This document shows positions 56,646 through 63,946 of a DNA stretch of 64,000 bases, piece by piece. The stretch is from positions 310,001 to 374,000 of the forward strand of contig JAJZJR010000001.1 of assembly GCA_021810045.1 (NCBI GenBank), read 5' to 3'. This DNA comes from Thermoplasmata archaeon. GTDB taxonomy: Archaea; Thermoplasmatota; Thermoplasmata; Thermoplasmatales; Thermoplasmataceae. The position numbers were made by a program, and so were the translations under genes. Positions within the stretch are counted from its first letter, which is position 1. The number at the start of each line of letters is the position of its first letter. The notes below the pieces were generated by a model, which did no database searches, was not told the DNA's origin, and was given only the letters and a program-made list of their open reading frames with translations.

Positions 56646-57406
56646 TACTGTCCACCCCTCAGACTTTCTATAGCAGCTTCTGTAAACACAGTAAGTCTTC
56701 CTCCGACTCCTCCGGGAGCCAGTTTCCTTATGCTAAGGCTGTTTGGTGTTGCAATGTCAACTCCAGGAAGTGATGAGAATGCTCTCAGATTTTCTCTGGA
56801 AGTACCTACAATGAGCAGGCTCTTTGGCTGTTTGTATCTTCGTCCTCTCATTTTTCCTCTTCCCGCTCTTACTTTGATTCCGTCCTTTGACTTGATTACG
56901 TCATCAAAAAGCCCGATGTTCTCAAGGAACTCTCTTGCTTCCTTTGTCTTTTTAATTTGTTCAAGCTTGTTTTCAACGATTATCGGAAGCTTTGCCCCCT
57001 CGGGTACTCTGTGTCCTCTCGCCTGAACACATTCTAATGATGTTGTCATTGCAAGAGCTCCGTATCGTGCCAGCTTTCTTTCCTTCTCATTGATTCCTTT
57101 GTGGAGAATCTTTGTTGTCCTTGGTGCGTGAGCACTCCTTCCTCCTACGAAACTCGCCAGAAGTACAGCATTGTTCGAGCCTGATGTGGCTCTTGGTATC
57201 CTAGCTGCACCACGACCGGGTCCCGCATTATGGCCCACTCTCCTGGTTCCGGCAAGCGGGGAAGCCCCGTATGGTTGCCTCAATGAAAGAGAAATTGCCC
57301 TGAAAGCCTTCCTGATGAGGTCTGCCCTCGGGACAGTGGAAAAAACCTCAGGGAGTTCGATCTCTTTCTTTACTTTTCCTTCAAGATTGTAAACGTTTGA
57401 TTTCAA
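56645..57406 (-). CDS. rpl4: Ribosomal protein uL4
   Basis: A 253-residue tunnel protein of archaeal/eukaryotic type: RAISLSLRQPYGASPLAGTR, AARIPRATSGSNNAVLLAS and VRAGRGKMRGRRYKQPKSLL. Start is a TTG at 57406 with GGGTGAT, overlapping the rpl3 stop region, as ribosome binding site. No better ATG exists near the start of the homology. Confidence 0.94.
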   Translation of the reverse strand: MKSNVYNLEGKVKKEIELPEVFSTVPRADLIRKAFRAISLSLRQPYGASPLAGTRRVGHNAGPGRGAARIPRATSGSNNAVLLASFVGGRSAHAPRTTKILHKGINEKERKLARYGALAMTTSLECVQARGHRVPEGAKLPIIVENKLEQIKKTKEAREFLENIGLFDDVIKSKDGIKVRAGRGKMRGRRYKQPKSLLIVGTSRENLRAFSSLPGVDIATPNSLSIRKLAPGGVGGRLTVFTEAAIESLRGGQ

Positions 57407-57408
57407 GA

Positions 57409-58398
57409 TTAATCACCCTGCTTTGATTCTTTGGAAACATACGAAACAGTGAGGTTATCCACAGATGGAACCTGCTGTCTGGCTGGATCCCTGAATTTTA
57501 TGAGTCTCTTTGAAGCCCCCGGAATTGAACCGTGGAGCAGAACATATTCTGTCCTGACAAGACCATACCCGGTGTAGCCTCCCTTGACATTTACATCGTC
57601 CTCGCCGTCATTTTTTCCGTACTTTATTATACGAATGTTGTGAGCTGTTCTCTGGTGTGTACCAACCTGACCTGCCTGTGGAACAGTGTTCCTTACCCAG
57701 TCAGGGTGCCATGGTCCTTCTGTACCAATCATTCTCCTGTGCTTTCTGTTGTGTTTTGACAGGAGTTTTACACCAAATCTTTTAACGTGACCCTGGAAAC
57801 CTTTTCCCTTTGTAACACCTATAATGTCAGCAAAGTTTCCGGCTTTTGAGAAATCAGAAAAATGGAGCTGTTTGCCAAGGTGCTCTTCAGCATACTTCAT
57901 TTTTTCCTTGACGTCGTTTCCTCCAATCCTTATTTCGAATATCTCTGGTGTCTTAGATGGAACACCTGTAATGAGCTGTGGATTAGTATGAACTATAAGC
58001 CTTGCATCAGATACCTCAGTAACCATGGGAGGCTCCTTCCTGTTCTTGGCTGCAGTTATTCTCCTTGAAATTTCTTTATCAAGGTTTTCAGCCCATTTTT
58101 CATAAACGATCCTAAGACCCTCTATTGTTTCATCGTAGTATCTTATTCCTGCCACTGTGAGCGGTGGAACTTCCACTACTGTAACTGCAGACATGATGTT
58201 CTGTCCTGCTGTGACACTTTTCTGTCTGTAGTCTACCATTTCAACATGTGTCATCCCAACCTTATAGCCTGCGAAAGCCTGTATCTTAACTGCTCCCTCA
58301 CCGCTAGGCCAGCTGCGGATGTCACCTTGCATTCTCTTCGAACGTACCCTTGGGTAGTAACCCATAGACCCCCGTCTGGGGTGATGTGGCGTTGCCAT
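57409..58398 (-). CDS. rpl3: Ribosomal protein uL3
   Basis: A 329-residue archaeal-type uL3, first gene of the long operon. RRGSMGYYPRVRSKRMQGDI near the start, AFAGYKVGMTHVEMVD, and VTKGKGFQGHVKRFGVKLLS with GTEGPWHPDWVRNTVPQAGQ are diagnostic. An AGGTGAT site sits about 6 nt before the ATG. The mRNA has a predicted leader of about 87 nt containing a hairpin. Confidence 0.95.
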   Translation of the reverse strand: MATPHHPRRGSMGYYPRVRSKRMQGDIRSWPSGEGAVKIQAFAGYKVGMTHVEMVDYRQKSVTAGQNIMSAVTVVEVPPLTVAGIRYYDETIEGLRIVYEKWAENLDKEISRRITAAKNRKEPPMVTEVSDARLIVHTNPQLITGVPSKTPEIFEIRIGGNDVKEKMKYAEEHLGKQLHFSDFSKAGNFADIIGVTKGKGFQGHVKRFGVKLLSKHNRKHRRMIGTEGPWHPDWVRNTVPQAGQVGTHQRTAHNIRIIKYGKNDGEDDVNVKGGYTGYGLVRTEYVLLHGSIPGASKRLIKFRDPARQQVPSVDNLTVSYVSKESKQGD

Positions 58399-58429
58399 TA
58401 TTTATCACCTGTGACCGTTACACATATTC

Positions 58430-58452
58430 GGCCTGTCAAAAGTTTGACAGCC
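58430..58452 (-). promoter_or_regulatory. Hairpin in the rpl3 leader
   Basis: CTGTCAAA (58433-58440) and TTTGACAG (58443-58450) form a perfect 8-bp inverted repeat with a 2-nt spacer, extended by a GG/CC pair of base pairs beyond a single bulged base. It lies between the predicted transcription start and the ribosome binding site, so it would be in the 5' untranslated RNA of the ribosomal operon. It could also be a protein-binding DNA repeat. Confidence 0.5.
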
Positions 58453-58507
58453 TTGCTGGGATGCACTTAGCATTGCCCATTGTGTATGGTTTTAAGTTAT
58501 TCGATAA

Positions 58508-58515
58508 CTTATAAG
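58508..58515 (-). promoter_or_regulatory. TATA box of the rpl3-nop5 operon
   Basis: The symmetric CTTATAAG element is the best TATA candidate upstream of rpl3; a start about 25 nt downstream gives a leader of roughly 87 nt. A further TTTAAA-containing stretch just upstream (near 58519-58526) could contribute to initiator-factor binding. Confidence 0.5.
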
Positions 58516-58610
58516 CGTATTTAAACCTTTATTGGCCATTTGATTTGGTAGAATCAGCAATTAAGATAGGGACAAAGGAATTTTGTCGAATATTTTAGGG
58601 CTCCCGACTC

Positions 58611-59786
58611 TCACTTCATTCTAGCCTCCCTGAAATAAAACACCCCTATTACGGCAATGATAAAAACAGCTGTCAGCTGACTGTAAATCAAAACATAACC
58701 TACGTAAGGTAAAGTAAAGTAAACCTGACCCACTAGATCCCTCGAAGGAACAGGCAAAGGATCTTTGGCAGGATTGTTGATGCCTTTTGTTACAAAAAAT
58801 TCATGTCCATTTGAATAAGTAATGTTGATGACCTCGTGTGCAAACAGCGTCCCATTTTCCCATGGGGCATTGAAAACTATGACTTCCCCTGTCCTTACCT
58901 GGTTTACATCGATATGCTTAACAAACAAGAGTGAACCTGGTTGTATCTGAGGATACATGCTGTCGGTTGGGTCGGCTATCACATAATGTGATTCTTGTGT
59001 TATTATTGGCATTAATACGAGTAGGATCAGGATTATCAGAATTCCGGCGAATATGACGGGGGTAGTATTATCTTTCTTTTTGAAAGCAACTCTTCTGCTC
59101 TTCAGAACCCTTTTTATATTGATTGATTCCCTCATAAGCCTGTCTGTGATGAATAGGAGGACGGATAGAGAAATTACCTCCCATACCAGATTGAAGAGCT
59201 TTGATACCTGAACATTGACATTCATGGCCAGGAATATTGAATAGATTAGAAGGAAAAGCATGGGTGAGAGAAGATTGAAGTTGCTTTTTAGGTACATAAA
59301 TCCCATAAAAAATGAAAATACCACCAAAAAAGCTATGTTGAAAAGAAGCAATTCGGGCAATCCGCTGATAGAAAGAAATAGTTGTACTGGCGTTACACTC
59401 AACACATAGACTATAGAAGAGATACTCAGTGCAAATACAGGTTTGCGCCAAAGTGCCTTGAGAATCACCCCATAAATCATTGTAACTAGTAGTGCTGAGA
59501 AGAGAAGGGAATAAACTATATTCATCCATAAATCTGTGAAATAGAGGTCCAGGTGGATTTTCCCATATGCAATTGCTGGCTCCACCAGCATGAATATAAA
59601 CAACAAGCTGAGCGAGATCGAATAAACCACTGTCTTGTTAAATTTATAATCATGCCTTCTTGTTAAGAGGACTGGGAAAAGGAGTGCCAGTATAACAGGG
59701 AATTGATTTAAATGGAAATAGTATTCGATCTGCAAAATGAAAATGAATGGAATGGATGCCAACACTTTCCAGTCTGATCTTTTCAT
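58611..59786 (-). CDS. SipW/ER-type signal peptidase fused to a polytopic membrane domain
   Basis: A 391-residue membrane protein. Residues 1 to about 215 hold seven or eight hydrophobic helices. After a basic linker (RRVAFKKKDN) and another helix (about 244-262) comes a type I signal peptidase domain: Ser276 in ADPTDSMYP, His317 in LFAHEV and Asp342 in NNPAKDP, i.e. the Ser-His catalysis of SipW and eukaryotic/archaeal peptidases, not Ser-Lys. A final helix ends the protein. The start at 59786 overlaps the DUF5305 gene by 4 nt. Most likely it cleaves the TasA-like secreted protein encoded at 62850. I do not recognise the N-terminal domain. Confidence 0.8.
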   Translation of the reverse strand: MKRSDWKVLASIPFIFILQIEYYFHLNQFPVILALLFPVLLTRRHDYKFNKTVVYSISLSLLFIFMLVEPAIAYGKIHLDLYFTDLWMNIVYSLLFSALLVTMIYGVILKALWRKPVFALSISSIVYVLSVTPVQLFLSISGLPELLLFNIAFLVVFSFFMGFMYLKSNFNLLSPMLFLLIYSIFLAMNVNVQVSKLFNLVWEVISLSVLLFITDRLMRESINIKRVLKSRRVAFKKKDNTTPVIFAGILIILILLVLMPIITQESHYVIADPTDSMYPQIQPGSLLFVKHIDVNQVRTGEVIVFNAPWENGTLFAHEVINITYSNGHEFFVTKGINNPAKDPLPVPSRDLVGQVYFTLPYVGYVLIYSQLTAVFIIAVIGVFYFREARMK

Positions 59787-60727
59787 AATAACACATATTT
59801 GTACTGTTCACCCTGGTGACTTACATAAAGGACTTTGCCATTGGCATAAAGAAATACTGGTGTTTCCAAAATTTCAGAGAGTTTAATCAGATCTTCCAGT
59901 TTAGAGAGAGTTTTGGCGTCCTCGCTTGGAGGAGTATCTATTTCGACTATGTGGTCACCGTAATCCTTTCTTATTTTTACTACAGTATCTGAAACTCTCG
60001 GAATATACAGCACAGCCATGGAAATTGCACTTGCTCCTGCCCCAGCCAGAAAAATATAGCCAAATACAGTTCCAAGGCCAATAATCTCATGAGGGGTAAC
60101 AAGTTCCTGTTTGAAGGAGGTTACTGATACAGGATTTGAATTACTGTAGGACAAATCTTCATAAGTGCCGTGGAGACTGATTGTCATTGACGTCGAATAG
60201 ATATTGAGACCCGTAGATACAACACTGATGTTAAGAACTATTGTCGGATCAGACGTCCCATCCTGAAGCTCATTGTCTATGCTGGTTGCCAGAGCCATTT
60301 CTTTTGTGATATTCAACGGAATTGAGATTTCAACTACTCCATTTTGCGAAACAGTTTTGCTTGTTTCATTGGTTTCGATGAGTTTTTCCCAGGGAGGGCT
60401 ATTTGAAACCAAATCTACAGTTGATACCAGTGAAACTTTTCTCCCGGAAATGTTACTAAAATGAACAAACGCTTGAGCACTTATGTTCACAGAACTGGTA
60501 ATATTGTTGTAGATTACTGTTGGATTTGTCAAATAGGACTGGTTGTAGAGGGAATTCGGCAATAGATTTTCTTTAACGGTGAAGCTACCTGATTCATTAT
60601 AGCCGGATGTGGGGATCTTTACAGAGTACTGATGGGCCTCTAGGACTATAATTGAACCAACCATGGCAAGTATCAGGAACACAATTACCAACACGGCTTT
60701 TATCCAAAGTTTATCCTTATTGATCAA
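59783..60727 (-). CDS. DUF5305-type membrane protein
   Basis: A 314-residue protein. One helix near the N terminus (about residues 9-30), a roughly 185-residue external domain rich in beta-strand-like Ser/Thr/Asn sequence with many N-x-S/T sites, a second helix near 215-242, and a cytoplasmic C-terminal domain (KLEDLIKLSEILETPVFLY, GKVLYVSHQGEQYKYVLL). This layout and the C-terminal pattern match the DUF5305 family, whose genes accompany SipW-type peptidases in archaea. Function unknown; assembly or anchoring of the filament is plausible. Start is a TTG at 60727 with GGGTGA well placed; an in-frame stop lies two codons upstream, so there is no longer form. Confidence 0.72.
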   Translation of the reverse strand: MINKDKLWIKAVLVIVFLILAMVGSIIVLEAHQYSVKIPTSGYNESGSFTVKENLLPNSLYNQSYLTNPTVIYNNITSSVNISAQAFVHFSNISGRKVSLVSTVDLVSNSPPWEKLIETNETSKTVSQNGVVEISIPLNITKEMALATSIDNELQDGTSDPTIVLNISVVSTGLNIYSTSMTISLHGTYEDLSYSNSNPVSVTSFKQELVTPHEIIGLGTVFGYIFLAGAGASAISMAVLYIPRVSDTVVKIRKDYGDHIVEIDTPPSEDAKTLSKLEDLIKLSEILETPVFLYANGKVLYVSHQGEQYKYVLL

Positions 60728-60956
60728 GAACTTTCACCCAAGTACCTTTTCAGTATTGAAGTTCTGAAGCTTTTCCTGGAGACCAATATTATGTGGGCTT
60801 AACATGGCCCCATAAAAACTCGAATTCCAACGATTAGTTAAGCTCTCTATTGGCCACATATATCAAAAACAACCTCCTGGAAAATAATAAAACTTTCTGA
60901 ATTAAAAGGGAATTCCTTTTTGCAGATTAAATGGCTTTCTTGTTTCATGCTGAAAA

Positions 60957-61562
60957 TCACTGTGCCTCTTGGTTAATCCATGATCTGCTTTTCTGAAGTC
61001 TTGAGTACCTTATCTCCAATCTATGGCTGATGTAAAAAATATAAACTGATATGTAAACAAAGAATGAAGAGAAAAGTACAGTTGCAATAAGCATATCGCT
61101 AATTGCTGATGTGAATAGTGCTGATTTTGTTGAATAGAACATGGTGACGATTATATATTGTGTGAGTGAAACTGAGAAACCGTAGAGCAATAAAATCGAT
61201 CTCAGGTACAAGGCAGAGATCTTTATTCGGGATAGCTCCTCGGAAGGTTTGTAAGCTTTGCTTGTTTCATTGTAAAGCCTTTCAATTTCAGCTCCGGCAC
61301 CTCCAAATGAGTTATTCAATGATTCAAAGATGTATTCATCATTCCCATTTCCCTGCACTATCCCATCCACTAGGTTTTTTGATTCGCTGCTTGAAAAAAG
61401 TCTCACAAAATCAGAAGCTATCAGCAACAAGGATATTCTCTGAATGGTTTTGGCTTTGACTTCAATTTTCTTTATGTAAAGATTAAGGCCTCTTGAGAGG
61501 ATGATAAAAGTAACAATTGTGGAAAGAACTATTGCAGTGGGGATTAAGAGAAGAACTTGCAT
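60957..61562 (-). CDS. Membrane protein of unknown function (about four helices)
   Basis: A 201-residue protein with one N-terminal helix (about 1-24), a soluble stretch of about 90 residues (SSSESKNLVDGIVQGNGNDE and similar), and three helices in the C-terminal half, ending in a basic tail. I do not recognise the family. GGGGAGATG precedes the ATG. It follows the regulator gene by 36 nt and is probably in its operon; the DUF5305 gene begins 229 nt further on, a gap with TATA-like elements near 60812-60819 and 60857-60868 and no gene I can support. Confidence 0.6.
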   Translation of the reverse strand: MQVLLLIPTAIVLSTIVTFIILSRGLNLYIKKIEVKAKTIQRISLLLIASDFVRLFSSSESKNLVDGIVQGNGNDEYIFESLNNSFGGAGAEIERLYNETSKAYKPSEELSRIKISALYLRSILLLYGFSVSLTQYIIVTMFYSTKSALFTSAISDMLIATVLFSSFFVYISVYIFYISHRLEIRYSRLQKSRSWINQEAQ

Positions 61563-61598
61563 CCATGCATCTCCCCAATGAACGCATATTGACTTTCT

Positions 61599-62333
61599 TC
61601 ATGGTTCATTATAACTGCCTCCATTAACAACCCTTAACCTCTCTATCATCTGAGAACCAATTCCTGTTGTTTTGTAGATGGCTTTATCGTCACCATTCTT
61701 TGTTATTCCCAAAAGTTCCCTTCTTAATAGCTCGTCTACAATCTTTCTTGCAGAGTTGTAATTGAGATTGCATCTGAAAACTAAGTTATTCAAAGTAGTT
61801 CCATTCTCAGAAGATGCTGATCTCAAGACCTCCTGGATAAGCATAGTACGGTCTCTGTACTTTTTGGTTACTTTATCATTTTTTTCACTATTCTTAAGAG
61901 ACAGGATCGAGCTTATGTCGAATTTTACGGCCCCAATGGGATCGTTGTCCATCATGGATCTGGATAGAAATGCCGCAACATCGCCAACATTGTTGAGAAT
62001 TACTATTTTCAGTGCACTGGCAAGTAGTTCTACTTCCTCCGGCATTTCCCTTTCGCAGAATATTACCTTTCTATCAGCTCCCACATCATCACTTTGTGCA
62101 TTGAAATATGTAAGCAATGAAAGGCCGTTCCTGATATCCTTGCCGTATTGCTTTCCAAGTACCAGAAAGTCTTCGTTTCCATTGAGATAAAAACCATAAT
62201 CGAATTCATGAACCTTTCCGGATTTTCCATTTAGCTTCGGCTTCATCAAAAAGGTCCAGGTCTCTTTGCATTCAACAATCTTCTCGTGTGGAATCGAATC
62301 TGCCTCATTATATCGGGAACTTGTGTTTAGCAT
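61599..62333 (-). CDS. Winged-helix transcriptional regulator
   Basis: A 244-residue protein. The C-terminal part (about residues 158-238) is an archaeal winged helix: RTMLIQEVLRSA, NLVFRCNLNYNSARKIVDEL as recognition helix region, and YKTTGIGSQMIERLRVV, similar to the HTH_45 type. The N-terminal 150 residues form a domain I cannot assign. It is the first gene of the leftward cluster and divergent from the TasA-like gene, so control of that locus is the simplest guess. A TTAATATATC element at 62382-62391 fits as its TATA box. Confidence 0.68.
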   Translation of the reverse strand: MLNTSSRYNEADSIPHEKIVECKETWTFLMKPKLNGKSGKVHEFDYGFYLNGNEDFLVLGKQYGKDIRNGLSLLTYFNAQSDDVGADRKVIFCEREMPEEVELLASALKIVILNNVGDVAAFLSRSMMDNDPIGAVKFDISSILSLKNSEKNDKVTKKYRDRTMLIQEVLRSASSENGTTLNNLVFRCNLNYNSARKIVDELLRRELLGITKNGDDKAIYKTTGIGSQMIERLRVVNGGSYNEP

Positions 62334-62685
62334 TTAGAATACTTCCAAAATGATTTATTGAAGTACGGATATTATGCGATGAGATATATTAATGATTTTT
62401 GGTAAATATAATTGTATGACAGTGTCTTACCTTCAAATTATCACCTTTCCAATGGGTTTTCTGATAGAATATTTTGAAAATTGAAGGCAGCCAACATTAT
62501 GAAAATTAAAGCTAATAAAAAGGCCCGAAAACACTGACAATTTTTGAATTGCAATCTACACTTTTAAAAAAGTCTAGACTTATAATATGAAAAATAGCTC
62601 TATTATTGGTTCTGTTATAATGAATCAATTTTTCATCGGCCTTGTTCCCAGAATATGATATATTTATTCAGGAACCTACTTTTCT

Positions 62686-62757
62686 ATGTTGGTAACAATG
62701 CCTCAAAAAAGTCTTGGCGGCATCAATATAGAGACAAATCCATTTTACTCCAATTAA
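62686..62757 (+). CDS. Possible leaderless micro-ORF (23 residues)
   Basis: An ATG at 62686 opens a 23-codon frame starting MLVTMPQKSLGG and ending in NPFYSN before TAA. A TATATTTATT element lies about 22 nt upstream, the same spacing as at confident leaderless genes in this window. There is no homology I recognise, and a frame this short can arise by chance; it ends just before the pilin TATA box. Confidence 0.2.
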   Translation: MLVTMPQKSLGGINIETNPFYSN

Positions 62758-62759
62758 TC

Positions 62760-62769
62760 ATATATAAAC
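62760..62769 (+). promoter_or_regulatory. TATA box of the TasA-like gene
   Basis: TATATAAAC lies about 85 nt upstream of the GTG start. Initiation about 25 nt downstream would give a leader of roughly 60 nt that contains the 10-bp palindrome TTCTGCAGAA (62797-62806) and a strong AAGGTGA ribosome binding site at 62836-62842. Confidence 0.5.
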
Positions 62770-62849
62770 TTAACTAATCAATTATTCTAACAGTCTTTCT
62801 GCAGAAGTTAACACTGTCCCCCACATGAAATAAACAAGGTGACATAAAA

Positions 62850-63542
62850 GTGAACAAGAAACTGTTTGCTATGATGATGGTACCTGTTCTGGTGGTTATG
62901 GGAGGCACTTTCGCATTTTCAGCCTGGTCTGGAAGCGGGAATGCATTTTTTGGCCAAACTGCTGCCACAGTATCATACACTGAAACCATGTATTTTAATG
63001 GAACAAATGCGGTCCATAACCCCCTGACTGTTTCAAATGGACAGTCCAGTCAGTCTGTTACACAGGCTACCGCTGAATATAAGATATCCCATGCAGCCGG
63101 AAGCGCTTCATCTGTGTTAAATGTCTATGCAAATGTATCATATCTGGTACCTGGTCAGTATGTTAACTTCACTGTTGTTATTCATAACAAAGGCAATACA
63201 GTCCTCAACACCAGCACAGTGTCAGTAGCAGGTGGAAACCTCTTTAATGGACTTGGACAACAACTCTCATCTCCACAGGGTATCGTTAGCTTCTTTAATC
63301 CTCCAATAACGAATTCATACATACAAAACGTTGCCACAAATGGTATACCCAACATAGCTAATGGAAATGGACCTTTATACCTCATGAATGCAACTTCAAG
63401 TGGATCAACAACTGCTCTCCTGGCTCCAGGCGCCTCCATTACATATGACGTAGTCGCAGTTTTGCCGAGTATTGCCCCAACAAGCTGGCAGGGCTATACT
63501 TTTGACATGGAGATATCGATTCCAATAAGCACTATAGCATGA
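62850..63542 (+). CDS. TasA/camelysin-like secreted filament protein candidate
   Basis: A 230-residue secreted protein. The leader is MNKK, a hydrophobic segment to about residue 17, then GGTFAFSAW; the GGTFA-type end is the hallmark of SipW-cleaved TasA/camelysin proteins, with cleavage likely after Ala22 or Ala25. The mature part is beta-rich, with YLVPGQYVNFTVVIHNKGNT matching the PG...F...N.G strand pattern of TasA, and several N-x-S/T sites. It lacks the type IV pilin leader (no charged residue plus Gly before the hydrophobic stretch). Start is a GTG with AAGGTGA 7 nt upstream. It is opposite a regulator, a DUF5305 protein and a SipW-type peptidase. Extracellular fibre or sheath subunit is the most likely role. 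Confidence 0.7.
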   Translation: MNKKLFAMMMVPVLVVMGGTFAFSAWSGSGNAFFGQTAATVSYTETMYFNGTNAVHNPLTVSNGQSSQSVTQATAEYKISHAAGSASSVLNVYANVSYLVPGQYVNFTVVIHNKGNTVLNTSTVSVAGGNLFNGLGQQLSSPQGIVSFFNPPITNSYIQNVATNGIPNIANGNGPLYLMNATSSGSTTALLAPGASITYDVVAVLPSIAPTSWQGYTFDMEISIPISTIA

Positions 63543-63543
63543 T

Positions 63544-63570
63544 GTTAAAACTTTAACCCTTTTTTTATTT
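63544..63570 (+). terminator. Terminator after the TasA-like gene
   Basis: Directly after the stop, GTTAAA (63544-63549) and TTTAAC (63552-63557) form an inverted repeat with a 2-nt spacer, followed by a run of eight T (from about 63560) and a further T-rich stretch. This suits termination at a T tract. Confidence 0.5.
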
Positions 63571-63737
63571 TTATATTATATTTAAGGAAATTTCCACATT
63601 ATAATTTTTAATCTTACAGGTTATAGTAGTTCTAGAAACGACAAATAAATTTGAAATCGGGTAGATATTAATTGATTGAGACTTATGCAGTCATTTGATG
63701 GAAAAATTATAAATCGGCTGAGCAATAACGGATGAGT

Positions 63738-63811
63738 GGGTCCGTAGCTTAGCTAGGTAGAGCGATGGACTCTTAATCCATAGGTCGGGGGTTCGAACCC
63801 CCTCGGACCCG
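63738..63811 (+). tRNA. tRNA-Lys (CUU)
   Basis: A 74-nt cloverleaf. Acceptor stem GGGTCCG pairs with CGGACCC (63804-63810); the anticodon loop CTCTTAA gives anticodon CUU; the T-loop is TTCGAAC; discriminator is G73 as in the other Lys tRNA of this window. No encoded CCA. A TATA element TTATAAAT at 63707-63714 lies about 28 nt upstream. Confidence 0.92.
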
Positions 63812-63946
63812 CTATAACTCTGATTAGTTCTGTGAGGACTTTCCTGCGGTACTTCACCACCTGGATAAAATGATAATAGAGAGAGTAAACGGAATGAGCC
63901 CTTTTATCGAGGTCATAGGACATAGTTATAGTATTTACCCCCAGAA

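Larger units (their letters stand above)
62334..62849. other. 516-bp intergenic region of the surface locus
   Basis: A long A/T-rich region between the divergent regulator and TasA-like genes. It holds a TATA element for the regulator (62382-62391), a perfect 12-bp palindrome AAGTCTAGACTT (62570-62581) followed at once by TATAATATG, a TATA-like TATATTTATT (62659-62668) in front of a 23-codon open frame at 62686-62757, the pilin TATA box TATATAAAC (62760-62769), and a 10-bp palindrome TTCTGCAGAA (62797-62806) near the predicted pilin start site. Confidence 0.5.

Noticed and set aside
62850-63542. Reading the secreted protein as a type IV pilin or archaellin
   Set aside because: There is no charged residue plus Gly before the hydrophobic segment as needed for prepilin peptidase; the GGTFA end of the leader and neighbouring SipW-type peptidase fit the TasA/camelysin type better.
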